In this document: positions 10,778 through 21,800 of the stretch, in pieces
Layout of the letters: each line of letters begins with the position of its first letter
Numbering within the stretch: the first letter of the stretch is position 1
DNA from: Mantamonas sphyraenae
Lineage: Eukaryota > CRuMs > Mantamonadidae
Reading direction: 5' to 3'
Assembly (NCBI GenBank): GCA_026936335.1
Contig: JAPMXV010000051.1
Coordinates: forward strand, 514,112-578,111
DNA: 64,000 nucleotides
Position numbers and translations under genes: made by a program
Notes under the pieces: generated by a model
Told to the model about the DNA's origin: nothing
Seen by the model: the letters and a program-made list of their open reading frames with translations, nothing else
The model's database searches: none

Positions 10778-13602
10778 TCACACCACCTGCGCGCAACTTG
10801 CCGCTCTTTGCCGATCCTTTGCGCTTGCTTCTGCCCTTTGGCTTGCCCGTGCGCCCTTGGTTCTTTGTAGTGTTGTGGTTGTCAGTGCCGACTTTGACGT
10901 CTTCCAGCCCTTGGATCCCAAAGCTCGGGCAAGTCCACGAGCAGATATGTCGTCCTTGTCCTCTGCGTCGTCAAGTTGGTCATCTTCATCTTCTTCTTGG
11001 TCATCTTTCTCCTCAATGAACGCCTCATGAGTCATCGACGATCCCATTCGCTCGCTCTCGCTTGCTGAACCGTCTGGAGCATCGTCGTCGTCATCGTCAT
11101 CATCAACGTCCTCTTCATCGTCGTATTCCTCATCGTCGTCGTCGCTGTCATCAGTCGTGCCTGTGGAAGGAACAATCATGCCATTGACCACATTCCAGGG
11201 CTGAGGGTGCACGCTTCCATCGTCGTCTTCATCGTCCTCATCGTCCTCATCGTCGCTGTCGCTGTGTTGCTGCAGATCCTCCAACGCAGTGAGATCCATT
11301 TCCATCCGCCTTGTCCCCAGGCGCTTCAACAGAGCATCCACATCCAAATCATCGCTTTCGTCTGTGACGCTATGCAATCTGCTCTCTGGGCTGGTCTGTT
11401 TCACACGTACGCGGCGCTGCTTTGGGCGTGAGGATTCGATGGCAGATCGTCGCTGGTTGACACCCTCACCACGACGATCGTCGTTGTCGTCGGTATCATC
11501 GTCGTCCTCATTGTCGTCCGCATCCTGCTCATTCTGGTGGAATGATGTCCGTGATGAGGGTGTGTGACTCTGCAGTGGCTGTTTGCGCGTGAGAAACTTG
11601 CTCATGATGTCGTTGGCCAGGAGATCCGGCGGACTGGAGGCGGCGTCGCTGGCAAACGCCATCGAGACATCCACCATGCGGGAGACATTGGCTTGAACGC
11701 CGTCGCAGCGTTGAATGTGACCAGTGATGTCTCCAGAGGTGTCTGGATGGCACATGGAGCACACGACATCGACAAAGTGCTCCACGCCTGCGGCAATGTC
11801 GTCCTCCTCCAGTCGCTTGGCGTCCCGGTCCCACAGCGATGGCCCAGGTGTGACCATGTTGACGCGAACGGCGCTTGAGAGCAGTTTGTCGCATTGGTGC
11901 TGGAACAGAGTGTGCAAGCTCGACGCTAGAAGGGCGGCTGTCAGACACGAGTCTACGGCGGGCGAGTCCTCGTTGACAAAGAGCACACATCCAGAGCGCA
12001 GGTGGGAATGCAGCTGTGCATGCAATTCCATCACATGATCCAAAGGATCGGTGACCCTGCTGCGCCACGTGTCTGTGTCCAGCGCATGGGACATGTCATC
12101 CTGCACGTCACTCCACACGCCCAGATCGGTGACATTGTGCACCAGTACGTCCACCTTGTCTCCAACAAACTGTTTCAACTCGCTCCAGTCCATTTGGCTC
12201 CAGTCGGCCACAACCAACACCTGTGGGTTGGCCCTGAACATGTGGAACAGCCTGGTGACTGCGCCGAGGCTGCCAAACCCGCGGAACTCGCGCGTGCCAC
12301 ACAGAAGCACCACACGCGACCCCTGGTCCACCCAAGATCGAGCCAACTGAACACCCAATGCGTTGTCCGCTCCGTGGATGACCACACTCAGCGGTTCGCG
12401 CCTGGATCGTGCGCTGGATGGTTTCCGACGCACGCTCCCGCCCAGCAGCGTCAGCTCATCCGAGTCCAAGTCACCCAGGTCCACGAAATCACTCAACATG
12501 CTTCTGCTCATTGATTGCCTGCTGTTTGTCTGTGTGCCCGCCTGCTGCGGATACCGCACGGCCCTTCGCTGCGCAGCCAATCTGCTCTGCAGCGCCATCC
12601 CCAGCTGGGAATGGCGTTGTGACGAGGATGTGCTGTGAGCTCCGTCGGCACGATTGTTGGTGTGGTTGCTGCTGCTGCTGCTGCTACTGTTGTTGTCCAC
12701 GTATTCACTGTGGCTGAATTGTGCTGCGTCAACCTCGACGTCGTCGTCGTCGCGGCGGCTTGGCGCAAACCGCACACCAGACCGAGCTGCTGCGGGAGTC
12801 GATGTGCTGGCCCTCCATGCATTGCGTTGCAGCGGCGATTCTGCATTTTCCTCACCAAAGATGTCTTCCTGGAGCAGAGAGACGTCAAAGGCGTCGAGAG
12901 AGGTCGTTGTCTTTCCTTGTTTCACGGCAGCCACGTAGGACCTGCGATACTCCATTCCCTCACCTGCACAGAGTGTGTCATGGGCCGCGTCAGCCGAGGC
13001 AGCCAATGGGAGGCCGGTTCGGCAGAGAAAGCGTGTGTTCTGTTCGTCGCCTTACCTGTACACATATCGCGCACTTCCCGCCAGCGCGCTGGAGTCACCT
13101 TGCTGTTTTCACTTATGTCCACCACCACGGTGCCGTTGTGCTGCAACACCTCCTGCAGCCGCTGGGCACTGATGTCCGAAATACCTGTGTGGCGCACGTA
13201 CAACTGCTCCAAAGTCTGGTTGCCGCGTAACGTTGCTGCCAGCGTGTCAAAGCCCACGTCGCCCAGGTTGTTTTCAGACAGGCTGAGGATGCGCAGTGTT
13301 TGGTTATTGCGCAGCATTTGCGCCACGCCACGCATGCCTTTGTCTGTGATGGCGTTGTCCTGCACGTTGAGCGTCTCACAAAACGCGTTGTCCGCCAAGG
13401 CGTCACAGAGAGCAGCCAGGCCCCGGTTGCCAATGTTGTTGCGTGCCAATAGCATGGATGTGACGGTAAAGTTGTTGCGCATAGCTTCAGCCAACGCCTC
13501 AGCCTCAGGGTCGCCCAGATTCTGGCCAACCAGATCCACCTTGGTCATGAAAGACTCGTTTGCGCGGATCCACGCACAGACGTCATCCACAAGAGGATCC
13601 AT
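10778..13602 (-). CDS. LRR - SDR-like fusion protein with long acidic tail
   Basis: Exons 13056-13602 and 10778-12963 join in phase across a GT-AG intron containing GCTGACG, giving ~910 aa. Residues ~1-180 are leucine-rich repeats of the ribonuclease-inhibitor type, with NNIGNRGLAALCDAL and ENNLGDVGFDTLAATL units. A low-complexity linker (poly-Asn/Ser) leads to a Rossmann-like domain whose VVIHGADNALGVQLARSW and DVLVHNVTDLG resemble a short-chain dehydrogenase. The YxxxK catalytic pair is not evident, so it may bind a nucleotide without catalysis. The last ~300 residues are strongly acidic (runs of Asp/Glu) with basic islands. The gene starts 85 bp from the divergent IPK1 gene. Binding partners are unknown; the combination itself is unfamiliar to me. 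Confidence 0.75.
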
Positions 13603-13687
13603 GACAAAGAGTTGTTGTGGCCAGGGTGGAGCTTGGCCTGCAGATGGAAACGGAGTTTGACTTGGCTGCGTCGGCGACTCCAGGCCA
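13603..13687. promoter_or_regulatory. 85-bp divergent promoter region (LRR-SDR / IPK1)
   Basis: Only 85 bp separate the two start codons, so both 5' UTRs and any promoter elements must lie here or inside the genes. No TATA-like box is visible. Confidence 0.5.
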
Positions 13688-15034
13688 ATGCGATTTCTTG
13701 CTGAAGGAGGCAACACTGTTGTATTTGAATTGGACAGGGAGGATGCGGTGGTTTTCACGGGAAGGGATACAGGAGTGGGAGCACAGGTGTTGCGGCTGCT
13801 CAAGGCCACCAGCAAACTGGACGACGACCAGGTGGCGCTGCAGCTGCAATTTCAGAGGCTAGTGTACGAGGAACACGTGGGTGCATGGCTGCCAGCATGC
13901 ACTGTGGTACCCGTGAGAAAAGAGATTGTGGAACAGGCTCGGGCGGCGCTGGAAGAGGCAGAGGAGTTGCGCAAGGACAAATGGCGGGGGATGGGGCTTG
14001 CCGAGGACATCCAACACGGCGTACTGATGCCCAACTGCACATTGGACGCGGGTCACAGCAAGAGTGTGTGCGTGGAAATCAAACCCAAGTGGGGGCGGAT
14101 CAACACGTGGTTGGGTACACAGCCGTCAAGCTCCCACATCAAGGGCCATGTGAGCAGATACTGCATGCAACAGCATCACAAGCTGCAGAAAGGTGCCATT
14201 GAGCGTGTCTCTGAGTATTGTCCGCTGGATCTGTATGCTGGTAGGGCATCGGATGCGCTGTTGGCACTGCTGGAGAATCCGCAAAACAACCTGGCTGTGT
14301 TTGTGGATGGAAGGCCCAGCTCAGTGGAATCGTTGTTTGCGCTGTGCCAAGAGGCAAGCGATGGAAGCACAGGCGCGGCTGAGTTGGTAGCGCAGGTGGT
14401 GGGTGACTTGGTGCCCACCAGCCTCCTTTCTGGTCTTCTCACGCTGCAATCGCAGGATTTTGTGGACATCCAGTGCGTGTACCTCGCTTACGAGTATGTA
14501 AAAGAGCATTTGAAGGAGGTGGAGGGGGTGTTGGGGACGCCGGTGACGAGCATGCAGGATTTGGAGACGGTGTTGCTGCTGGACGACACCGCCGGACCGT
14601 GGAGCTTGTTCAACGACCTGGAAGCGGACACAGGGGTGCCGTTGTGGAGGGACATAGATTCATTGGACGTGCTGGAATGCAATTGCAAGGATGTTGGCCG
14701 GTTGATGGACATGGGACTGGAGTGGGATGCAAGGCCGCAGGAGGAATGGATGGCGGCGTGCGTGGAGTGGGTGGAGGAGCAATTGGGCCTGAAGGGCTGC
14801 TTGTGTGTATTGCGTGGATTCCTTGTGGCCACGTCAGCGAAAGATGTGTCGCTGATGGTGTGTTTTGACGCAGGCGACTTGGGCGTGAGCGACCCGAGCT
14901 CCAGCGCGCATGTGCATGTGGTCGATGTGCAACCAAAGTCGTTTCGCAAGTTTGACGCATACCAAAGCATGGACGTGGCCATTGTGGACGCGTTCCATCA
15001 GCGCAGCAAGGCCCAATGGGAAGCAAAGAGGTGA
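13688..15034 (+). CDS. IPPK: Inositol-pentakisphosphate 2-kinase
   Basis: This is a single-exon gene of 448 aa starting at ATG 13688. The N-terminal glycine-rich loop FLAEGGNTVVFEL (residues 3-15) and the hallmark PNCTLDAGHSKSVCVEIKPK segment (~116-135) followed by SRYCMQQHHK identify IPK1, which phosphorylates InsP5 at the 2-position with ATP to make phytate. The EIKPK lysines bind the inositol phosphates and ATP in this family. The length matches the usual 450-490 aa. The last 37 bp of the coding sequence overlap the end of the beta-lactamase-like gene on the other strand. The start is supported because the glycine-rich loop begins right after it, as in other IPK1 proteins. Confidence 0.9.
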   Translation: MRFLAEGGNTVVFELDREDAVVFTGRDTGVGAQVLRLLKATSKLDDDQVALQLQFQRLVYEEHVGAWLPACTVVPVRKEIVEQARAALEEAEELRKDKWRGMGLAEDIQHGVLMPNCTLDAGHSKSVCVEIKPKWGRINTWLGTQPSSSHIKGHVSRYCMQQHHKLQKGAIERVSEYCPLDLYAGRASDALLALLENPQNNLAVFVDGRPSSVESLFALCQEASDGSTGAAELVAQVVGDLVPTSLLSGLLTLQSQDFVDIQCVYLAYEYVKEHLKEVEGVLGTPVTSMQDLETVLLLDDTAGPWSLFNDLEADTGVPLWRDIDSLDVLECNCKDVGRLMDMGLEWDARPQEEWMAACVEWVEEQLGLKGCLCVLRGFLVATSAKDVSLMVCFDAGDLGVSDPSSSAHVHVVDVQPKSFRKFDAYQSMDVAIVDAFHQRSKAQWEAKR

Positions 15035-17370
15035 AGGAGAAAGTGAAGTACAGATGGGATGACGAGGCGCAGAGCACACGAAGCTGGCGGGAGTCGCTGC
15101 AGAGCTGTCTCGAGGATGCCGGCGAGGAGGGCGCCACCGCAACACAACGTGGCCAGAGAGTACACGTAGTGAAGGAGGCGGAGGAGGCGGAGGCCACCGA
15201 CGATGGCAAAGTCCCACGGTGAGTAGAAACCAAAGAGGAGGGCAAGGAGGGAGATAAGAAAGGCCAATCGGGCCCAATTAGCAGTTCGCATGAGGGAGAC
15301 CCCTGTGGAAATGCGCTCTGCGGTGGAGTGTGGCCCAAACAAGTCGACAAGGAGGAGGGCGAGCAGGAGGAGGATGAAAAGGGCAAAGGTGGCAGAAACC
15401 CCAGGCAGGGTTTCGTGCCAAGGCACCTGTCCATTGGCCATTTGTTGGCCAGATATGTACATGCGAACAGATGTGCGGTGGGAGGAGTCCAGGCCCAAAG
15501 TTTGCAGGAGGCGCAGCCAGATAGAGGGACGCGGGAGCCAGGTGTCGTTGGCGTGGTCGAGGTCAATGACACGAAAGACGACACGGACGGGGCTTACAGA
15601 GGCAGGGACATCGGGAGCGGGCACCTCTTGGAAGAGGTGTGTTGCGATGCCGCCGGCCGGAGACGACGAGGTGGTGCTTACGGCCTGGAAGGAGAGGCAA
15701 CGGTGTGGCTGAGAACCATTGTGAGATGGAAGCCATCGCTGAGCGTCGACAAAAGGCAGGTCATGAGCAAGCGGCCCACGACACAGCGAGAGGCGACGGG
15801 TGCGGGTGTGGACGACGACATGCCAGGGGCGTACGGCCTTTGCGAGTCGGCTTATGCTGTTGGATGTGTAGCGGGAGGCGTGGTAGGTGCCTTGGAGAGG
15901 GGTGTAGCGTGTGGCAAAGCTGCGTTGCGTTGGAGGCGGAGAGTGTGCGCCCTTGATTGGCTTGTCCTGGGAGCCTTGGGGCAGGAAGGTGTGGAGAATG
16001 CGGTTGGCAATGTGCATGAGGACAGGGCCTTGTTCAGCGTTGCATGTGAGGACCATGCCGAAGCGTTGTTTGGGAACAAAAGCAATGAAGGAGGAAAAGC
16101 CCTTGACAAGGCCAGCGTGGTTGAGGACACGGTGGCCATGGGCGTGGGTCTCTGCAAAGCCAATGGACATGCCGTCGATGTGTTTGTGGTGTGAAAATGC
16201 GCGTCGGTGCATGAGGGGATAGGTGGCCTTGTTGGCAAAGAGAGTAAGACCCGCATTGAGATGGTCGAGGAGGAAGCGCTCAAGATCGGCGACTGTGGCA
16301 ATGAGACCTCCTGCAGCAGGCATGTTGACGTAGTCGAGGGGCTGTGGCTGCGGAGGCGAGGTCGGCGAGAAGGAGGAGTGACCTCGAGCGACACACACGG
16401 TGGTGTTGTCGGGAGCTGTAGCACAGGGAGTATAGGAAGGTGTGGTCGTGTTTGCTTGGAAGAAAGAATGGGCGGCGTGGAGGGGGTTGAGGATGTGTGT
16501 GTGGACGTAGGCCTGGAAAGAGAGGCCACTGACGCGTTCAACGACGTAGCCGGCGAGGGCGTAGGCGTAGTTGGAGTAGGACATTTCTGCGCCCGGGGTA
16601 CGGACAATTGAAGGTGGATTAAACAGATGGAGGAGATGTGTGTGGTTGGCGGCAGCGAGGGAGTGGTTTGCAGCGGGAGCAAACAGGGCGTGAAGCTGCT
16701 CGTCAAAGCCTGCAGAGTGGGTGAGAAGGTGGCGCAGACGCAGGTCAGGAGGGAGGAGGTTGCGGAGCGGAGGCGGCACGAGAGAGGCAACAGAGTTGGA
16801 AAGAGAGAGTGAGCCACTCTCGACGAGCTGCATGACCGCAGTGGCCGCATAGAGCTTGGAGAGAGAGGCGACGGGGGTTTGGGTGAAATGCGGGTCGTAG
16901 GCGACTGGAGGATGGGAGTTTGCAACGCCGAATCCTCGACGAAGCAAAACTTTGTTGGCATGAAGCACAGAGACAGCGAGGCCTGGAATGTGGTGCTCGG
17001 TGTGGACGCGGTTGATGAAGGAAACGAGACGTGAAGTTGGCGAGCCGGCACGCGTCGGGGCAGGAGTGGAGATTGGGGTGGGAGTGGGAGTGGGAGTGGG
17101 AGATGCACTGTGGGAGGGTGTCGCAGAGGGGGTAGGAGGTGACGGAGTAGGCGACGGCGGGCTGGGGCGGGTTGCAAAGTGGCTCTCGTCAAAGTGGAAC
17201 TGGGAGGCCGCGGCAGCTCGCTGGGCAGCCACTTCGTGTTCGGAGAAGAGGTATGGCCGTGGCGAGGGAGTGTGTCTGCGTGTGTGGCGAAACGCAGCCG
17301 CTGTGTGGGAGTCTGTGCAGAGCAGGAGGAGGAATAGGAGGAGAAGCAGTTGCCGGGTCCTGGTTCTCAT
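14998..17370 (-). CDS. Secretory/membrane serine beta-lactamase-like hydrolase
   Basis: This is a single exon of 790 aa. Residues 1-25 form a strong signal peptide, followed by a Pro/Thr/Ser-rich stalk (~65-110). The catalytic domain has the class C beta-lactamase/DD-peptidase signatures: SxxK (ASLSKLY, Ser169/Lys172), YSN (in EMSYSNYAYALAGY, ~265) and a late NHAGLVKGFSS at the position of the third motif. The C-terminal ~200 residues add about four hydrophobic helices, so the enzyme is anchored after the catalytic domain. Bacterial serine hydrolases of this family often carry the same C-terminal helices, which makes an ancient bacterial origin possible. The substrate is unknown; an ester or peptide hydrolase acting in the secretory pathway or at the surface is inferred. 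The coding region overlaps IPPK tail to tail by 37 bp. Confidence 0.8.
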   Translation of the reverse strand: MRTRTRQLLLLLFLLLLCTDSHTAAAFRHTRRHTPSPRPYLFSEHEVAAQRAAAASQFHFDESHFATRPSPPSPTPSPPTPSATPSHSASPTPTPTPTPISTPAPTRAGSPTSRLVSFINRVHTEHHIPGLAVSVLHANKVLLRRGFGVANSHPPVAYDPHFTQTPVASLSKLYAATAVMQLVESGSLSLSNSVASLVPPPLRNLLPPDLRLRHLLTHSAGFDEQLHALFAPAANHSLAAANHTHLLHLFNPPSIVRTPGAEMSYSNYAYALAGYVVERVSGLSFQAYVHTHILNPLHAAHSFFQANTTTPSYTPCATAPDNTTVCVARGHSSFSPTSPPQPQPLDYVNMPAAGGLIATVADLERFLLDHLNAGLTLFANKATYPLMHRRAFSHHKHIDGMSIGFAETHAHGHRVLNHAGLVKGFSSFIAFVPKQRFGMVLTCNAEQGPVLMHIANRILHTFLPQGSQDKPIKGAHSPPPTQRSFATRYTPLQGTYHASRYTSNSISRLAKAVRPWHVVVHTRTRRLSLCRGPLAHDLPFVDAQRWLPSHNGSQPHRCLSFQAVSTTSSSPAGGIATHLFQEVPAPDVPASVSPVRVVFRVIDLDHANDTWLPRPSIWLRLLQTLGLDSSHRTSVRMYISGQQMANGQVPWHETLPGVSATFALFILLLLALLLVDLFGPHSTAERISTGVSLMRTANWARLAFLISLLALLFGFYSPWDFAIVGGLRLLRLLHYVYSLATLCCGGALLAGILETALQRLPPASCALRLVIPSVLHFLLHLFASHWALLR

Positions 17371-17556
17371 TCTGCTGGATGATTGGTTGGATAGGGGGGC
17401 GGAGGGTCAGGGAGCGGAAGCAATGAGAAAGTATGGTTGGGATGGGACAGAGTGGGTGCCATTGGTGGTTAGGTGGCTTCTTGGGTGGCACCGTTGCGTG
17501 AGGCGCGGCTGGCGCCGGCGGCGGGACCAAGGAATCGAGGACAGGAGAAGCGGACG

Positions 17557-18032
17557 ATGGAGCAGTTGGCAGAGTGGGCCGGATCAACAATGAAGGTGAC
17601 GGCGACGGATGGGAGGACGTTCCAAGGGGTGTTCCTGTGCGTGGACGACCAGATGAACATTGTGTTGGACAATGCAGTCGAGCACAAGCCTCTGGCAAAG
17701 GACGTGGACCTGAGCTGGCAGGCACTGTGGCAAGGAGCAGAGTTGGATGGGTATGAGGCACCCGTGGTGGATCGCAGTGAGTCTCAGGAGGACCAGGATG
17801 AGAAGAGCGAATGTGAGTTTGCGGAGAGGGAAAGGAAGCCGTGCAGATGGGGTGGAGATCACTGACACATTTGGATTGTGCAGTTCTGAAGCGCAGGGTG
17901 GGTGCTGTGATTGTGCCAGGCAAGCACGTTGTAAAGGTGGAACGAGAGGAGAGGGGCGAGGCTCAAGACGAGGATGAGGGCGAACACGAGGAGCATGAGG
18001 GTGCAGGCGAGGACGAAGAGGAAGATGGATAG
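17557..18032 (+). CDS. NAA38: Sm-like protein, NAA38/LSMD1 type
   Basis: Exons 17557-17812 and 17884-18032 join in phase, giving 134 aa. The Sm1 motif (MKVTATDGRTFQGVFLCVDD, then NIVLDNAVEH) and Sm2 motif (VGAVIVPGKHVVKVE) are clear. The DGRT-G-FLC-D-N-(V/I)L spacing and the VPGKHVV ending are closest to NAA38, the Lsm-like auxiliary subunit of the NatC N-terminal acetyltransferase. A generic LSM protein (such as LSM8) is the alternative. A longer than usual insert separates Sm1 and Sm2, and the tail is acidic. The intron carries CACTGACAC before its acceptor. The gene is convergent with the methyltransferase (33 bp apart) and divergent from the beta-lactamase-like gene. Confidence 0.75.
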
Positions 18033-18065
18033 AATGGACGCATTGGTTGATTTTGTGTGTGCAAG

Positions 18066-18689
18066 TCAAGCCGTCAGCCACAGCATGACGGAATCGTCGC
18101 CGTCGGACTCCTCAAACTCTTGGTAGAGGTCTGTGTCGATTGAAGCCCAAGGCGCGGCCTCCTTGGCGACGGCAACGACATCATCGACGTTCCACACGTA
18201 GCTGAACATGCCGTTGTGGTCCTCCTCGTAGCTTTCGTTGCTGGTGGACCAAAGCGCGACGCAGGCCACTCCGCCGTTGTTCAGGCGGGTGTGGATCTGC
18301 TTCAGGGCGGATGTGAAGTCATCTCGGCTCAAGTGGTGGAGCACTTTGTGTGCGAGCACTGCGTCAAAGGTGCCCAGGTCCTCGGGGATGGCCGTGGCGT
18401 CGACAAGCCGGAGTGACGTCATCGCCTGCGCTGCTTCCGGATGGTTCGTCTTGAACGCATCCACAAACTCCTGGACCACATCGGTGCCAACCACACTGAA
18501 GCCTGCCTCCAGCAGTGCCAGTGAATCTGTGCCAGGACCCATGCCGAGCTCGAGAACACTTCCGCCTTTCTTGACGCGCAGCACAAAGGGCTCAAGATGG
18601 CCTTTGGACTTCATGTCGTACCCCTGTGCCATCTCTGTGTACTGTTCCACATTCTTTGCGTAAAAATCCAAGGTGGGTTGCGATGTCAT
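18066..18689 (-). CDS. Class I SAM-dependent methyltransferase
   Basis: The chosen start at ATG 18689 gives 207 aa in one exon; an in-frame ATG at 18749 would add 20 basic residues. Motif I is VLELGMGPGTDSLALLEAG, the acidic end of strand 2 is VVGTD, and later motifs FDAVLAHKVLHHLSRDDF and LNNGGVACVALWST match the small-molecule methyltransferase fold (Methyltransf_11/25 type). The N-terminal TLDFYAKNVEQYTEMAQGYD is typical of this family. The substrate cannot be inferred. It is downstream of the CHAT-NB-ARC gene on the same strand (144 bp between coding regions). Confidence 0.8.
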   Translation of the reverse strand: MTSQPTLDFYAKNVEQYTEMAQGYDMKSKGHLEPFVLRVKKGGSVLELGMGPGTDSLALLEAGFSVVGTDVVQEFVDAFKTNHPEAAQAMTSLRLVDATAIPEDLGTFDAVLAHKVLHHLSRDDFTSALKQIHTRLNNGGVACVALWSTSNESYEEDHNGMFSYVWNVDDVVAVAKEAAPWASIDTDLYQEFEESDGDDSVMLWLTA

Positions 18690-18833
18690 TGGTCCAAGCG
18701 ATGGACTTTTACTTTTGCGCCGGCAGCGCGGGTCTCGTTCGTGCGGCATCTCCTCCACTGCCGTTGCCACCCACTGACACGGTTCGCAACCGCGTCCACG
18801 AGCCACCATGGAATGTGTCCAAGAGCCCAGTCC

Positions 18834-21800
18834 TCACAGAACGGCGAGGATGGAGCCGTCCTTTTCGTAGTTGCTGCGGTGAGCGTCTTTGCGAGGTACG
18901 GGATGCAGCCAGAGGCCAAAGTGCTTGAAATCCTCGACGAGCTTCTCCCAACTGTCGTAGCTGCGGTTGTGGTGGAGCGAGGTGTAGAACTGTTCGACGA
19001 GGCAGCGTGCGCCGTCGACAAACTGTGGTGCGACGAGACTGGGTTTCATCATGGGCTGCTTGTCGTCCGCAGTGTAGACGACAAAGTTGACAACAAAGCT
19101 CTTTGGCTGGTGGGCACTCATGCGGACGATGAATCGGCCGTGGCTTGGGCTGTGCAGGTTGCGGTCGCCCAGGCGAGACATTGCCTGGACTCGCGAGAGC
19201 TTGCCGTGGAAGTAGGGGCAGGTGCGGAACATATCTGCAGCCTCGAGGAAACATGCACCCGAGCGGAAAGGGCCGAAAAAGTCGAGAAAGAATACAAAGG
19301 TCTCCTGGGTGACCACGAGTGCTTCCTGGGCGTTGTTGATGCGAGCGAGAAAGAGCTGCTTGTCGTAGTCGCCGACAACTTCTGCGTTGAGCAAGTCGGG
19401 ATTGTCAAGCAGCGAGAGGAGAAAGGGCCCGTCGACGGCGGCTGTGGACATGGACGCAAGCACGTCTTTCAGTTCGCCCATGTTGACGTCGTCGAGCCAC
19501 TCTGCGACGCGGTCGGCACTCCAAGTGGAAATGTGTTCGGAGTAGTCGACGAGGGTGCTCTGAAGGTGGCCCAAGCTCTCGTCGCTCAGGCGCATGAGTT
19601 TCTTGATGGCCGACCGAAAGTCTTCCCAGTTGACGGCATTGGCCGTGTTGAACATCTGCAGCCAGAAGGAACACGCATCCTCTTCGGAGATGGCAGGTCG
19701 AGCGTCTGTGTACGGGACAAGAGCCAATGAGGGGGCGGTGTTAGGGACATGGGCATGGTCAGAAAGGGTCAGCGGGGTGGCGGGGTGGCGGGGTGGACGT
19801 ACCGGAGAACTCGTCGTCAGCGACCATCATGCGTTCTTGGACAATGTCGTCAAGGTTGACGGCAAGGGCATCGAGAGTGAGCTGTGTGTCCGAGTTGTAC
19901 TGTGCAGCGGCAATCTGGACCTTCATGGGAAGGCCAGCACACATCTTGATGACAGGATGGAGGGCGACTGCGTCAAGCAGGTGTGCGGGCTTGTTGTGAA
20001 AGAGCTTGCGGTTCTTCTTCATAACCTTCTCGAGCTCTGTGCCGACGGGCTTGCGGCCTGCCATCTTGACAAAGAGGGAGGCGGCTTCACGGTCGTTGAG
20101 CGGGACGACTTGTTTTGAGTGTGGGGTGGAGGTGCCGACGACGCAGGCGGGGTTGTTGCTGGTGGTGATGACAATGCGCAGATCGTGGATGTCGTTGAGG
20201 AGGTTGCTGAGAAAGAGCTGATAGGCACGGATGTTGGAGATCTTGCAGTTGTCAAGGACGAGGAACTGTTCGCCGTCCCCAGAAGCTTTGAGGCGCATCT
20301 GGGCAATGAGGTTGTCATAGTTGCGCCTGTCGAGGTCGGAGGAGGCGCCGGCCCAGACGGAGTGGTTGGCGAGGGCGCGGGTGCAGGTGTCTTGCCAGTT
20401 GGCGACGGTTTCGAGGCTCTGGTGTGCGCAATCGATGTGAAAGAGGCCGCCAAGGAACCAACGGCGCTCGTTGACGTAGTACTGAAGCATGGTGACGAGG
20501 GTGCTCTTGCCGACGCCCTGAGGCCCTGCGACGACGACGACGCGGCTCGGGTTGAGGAGTGGGTGGACCTTGTCGAGAAGGGCGTCGAGATCGCCGTTGC
20601 GGCCAATAAAATACTCTGGGTGAGGGGGAAGGTCTGCAACCGAGACAGGGTCGAGCTCTTCGAGGGAGCCTTCGGGGAGGTCAAAGAGCTGCTCGTGATG
20701 GTCCCCGTCTTCGGGGAGGAGGACAAAGAGCTCGGCCTGTTCCTTGGGGTTGGGGAGCTTCTTGGATGGGTTCATGAGGGCGACGGTCTGCTTGGCGACG
20801 TCGAAGCTGTTCTGGACAGTCTCTCCGGTGAGGAGGTTCTCGTAGAGCATCTGGGAAAACTTTAGTGCGGCTTGGTCGTTGACACGCTCCTCACGCACGG
20901 CAATGACGTGCTTGACGCCAGCCTCGGCAAACATGAGGCCAGCCTGGTAGGAGTAACAAGCAGAAACAAATACAAACTCGACACGATTGCCACCGGCGCG
21001 AAAGAGGTTCTTCAGATCGTCCACCTGGACGAGGTGTGTTGAGCCTACGTCTTCGACTGGGGGAGGAAGGGGGGGTGTGAGCACACAGGCGGGAGGATGG
21101 GTGAATAAAGGAGGCGCGGGAGGGCAGGGGCGTGAGGAGAGCAGGCGACGTACAGGCAAGGGCGTCGACAACGCCGTGTCCGGAATAATGAAAGGCATGA
21201 CAGCCCATGTTGATCATGGATCGGAAGTTTTTGATATGTGCACAGTCCTGGCGGAAGCGAATGTGGCGCTGGGCGTTGGTAAGGTTCTTGAGGAGGCTCT
21301 TGCGCTCTTCAGCAAGGTTGAGGGGAGAGACGGGCACGCGCTTCTTGTTTGCGTTGACCTGCAGGAGAGGGGAGCTAAACATGTAGGCAAAGTCGATTTT
21401 GGAGCGCTGTTTGCGGGAAGTGGTGGAGAGGGAAGCGAGGGAGGCGTCTGTGCGGAGGGTGCCGGAGGCGTCGGTGCCCACGATGGTAAAGTCAGAGGTG
21501 AGACCGAGCTGGGAGGTAGCGAAGCGAGCGGATGGGTTATACACAGAGGTGGAGGCAGAGGCGGAGGAGGAGGCGGAGGAGGAGGAGGAGGCGGAGGAGT
21601 AGTCTGTAAAGAGGGCGAAGGAAGGCCCCTTGGCTGTATGGGAGCATGACGTGGCAAACGGGGGGATATGGGTGGGGCACGGAGGGGGAGAGATGAGGCG
21701 TGTGGGTGAGCAAGGGAAGGCATTCGTGGAGGAAACGGGAGAAGGGCGGGCACGAGCAGGGGAGGGTGGGTGGGTGAGGGAGGGATGAGCATTCCGGGGT

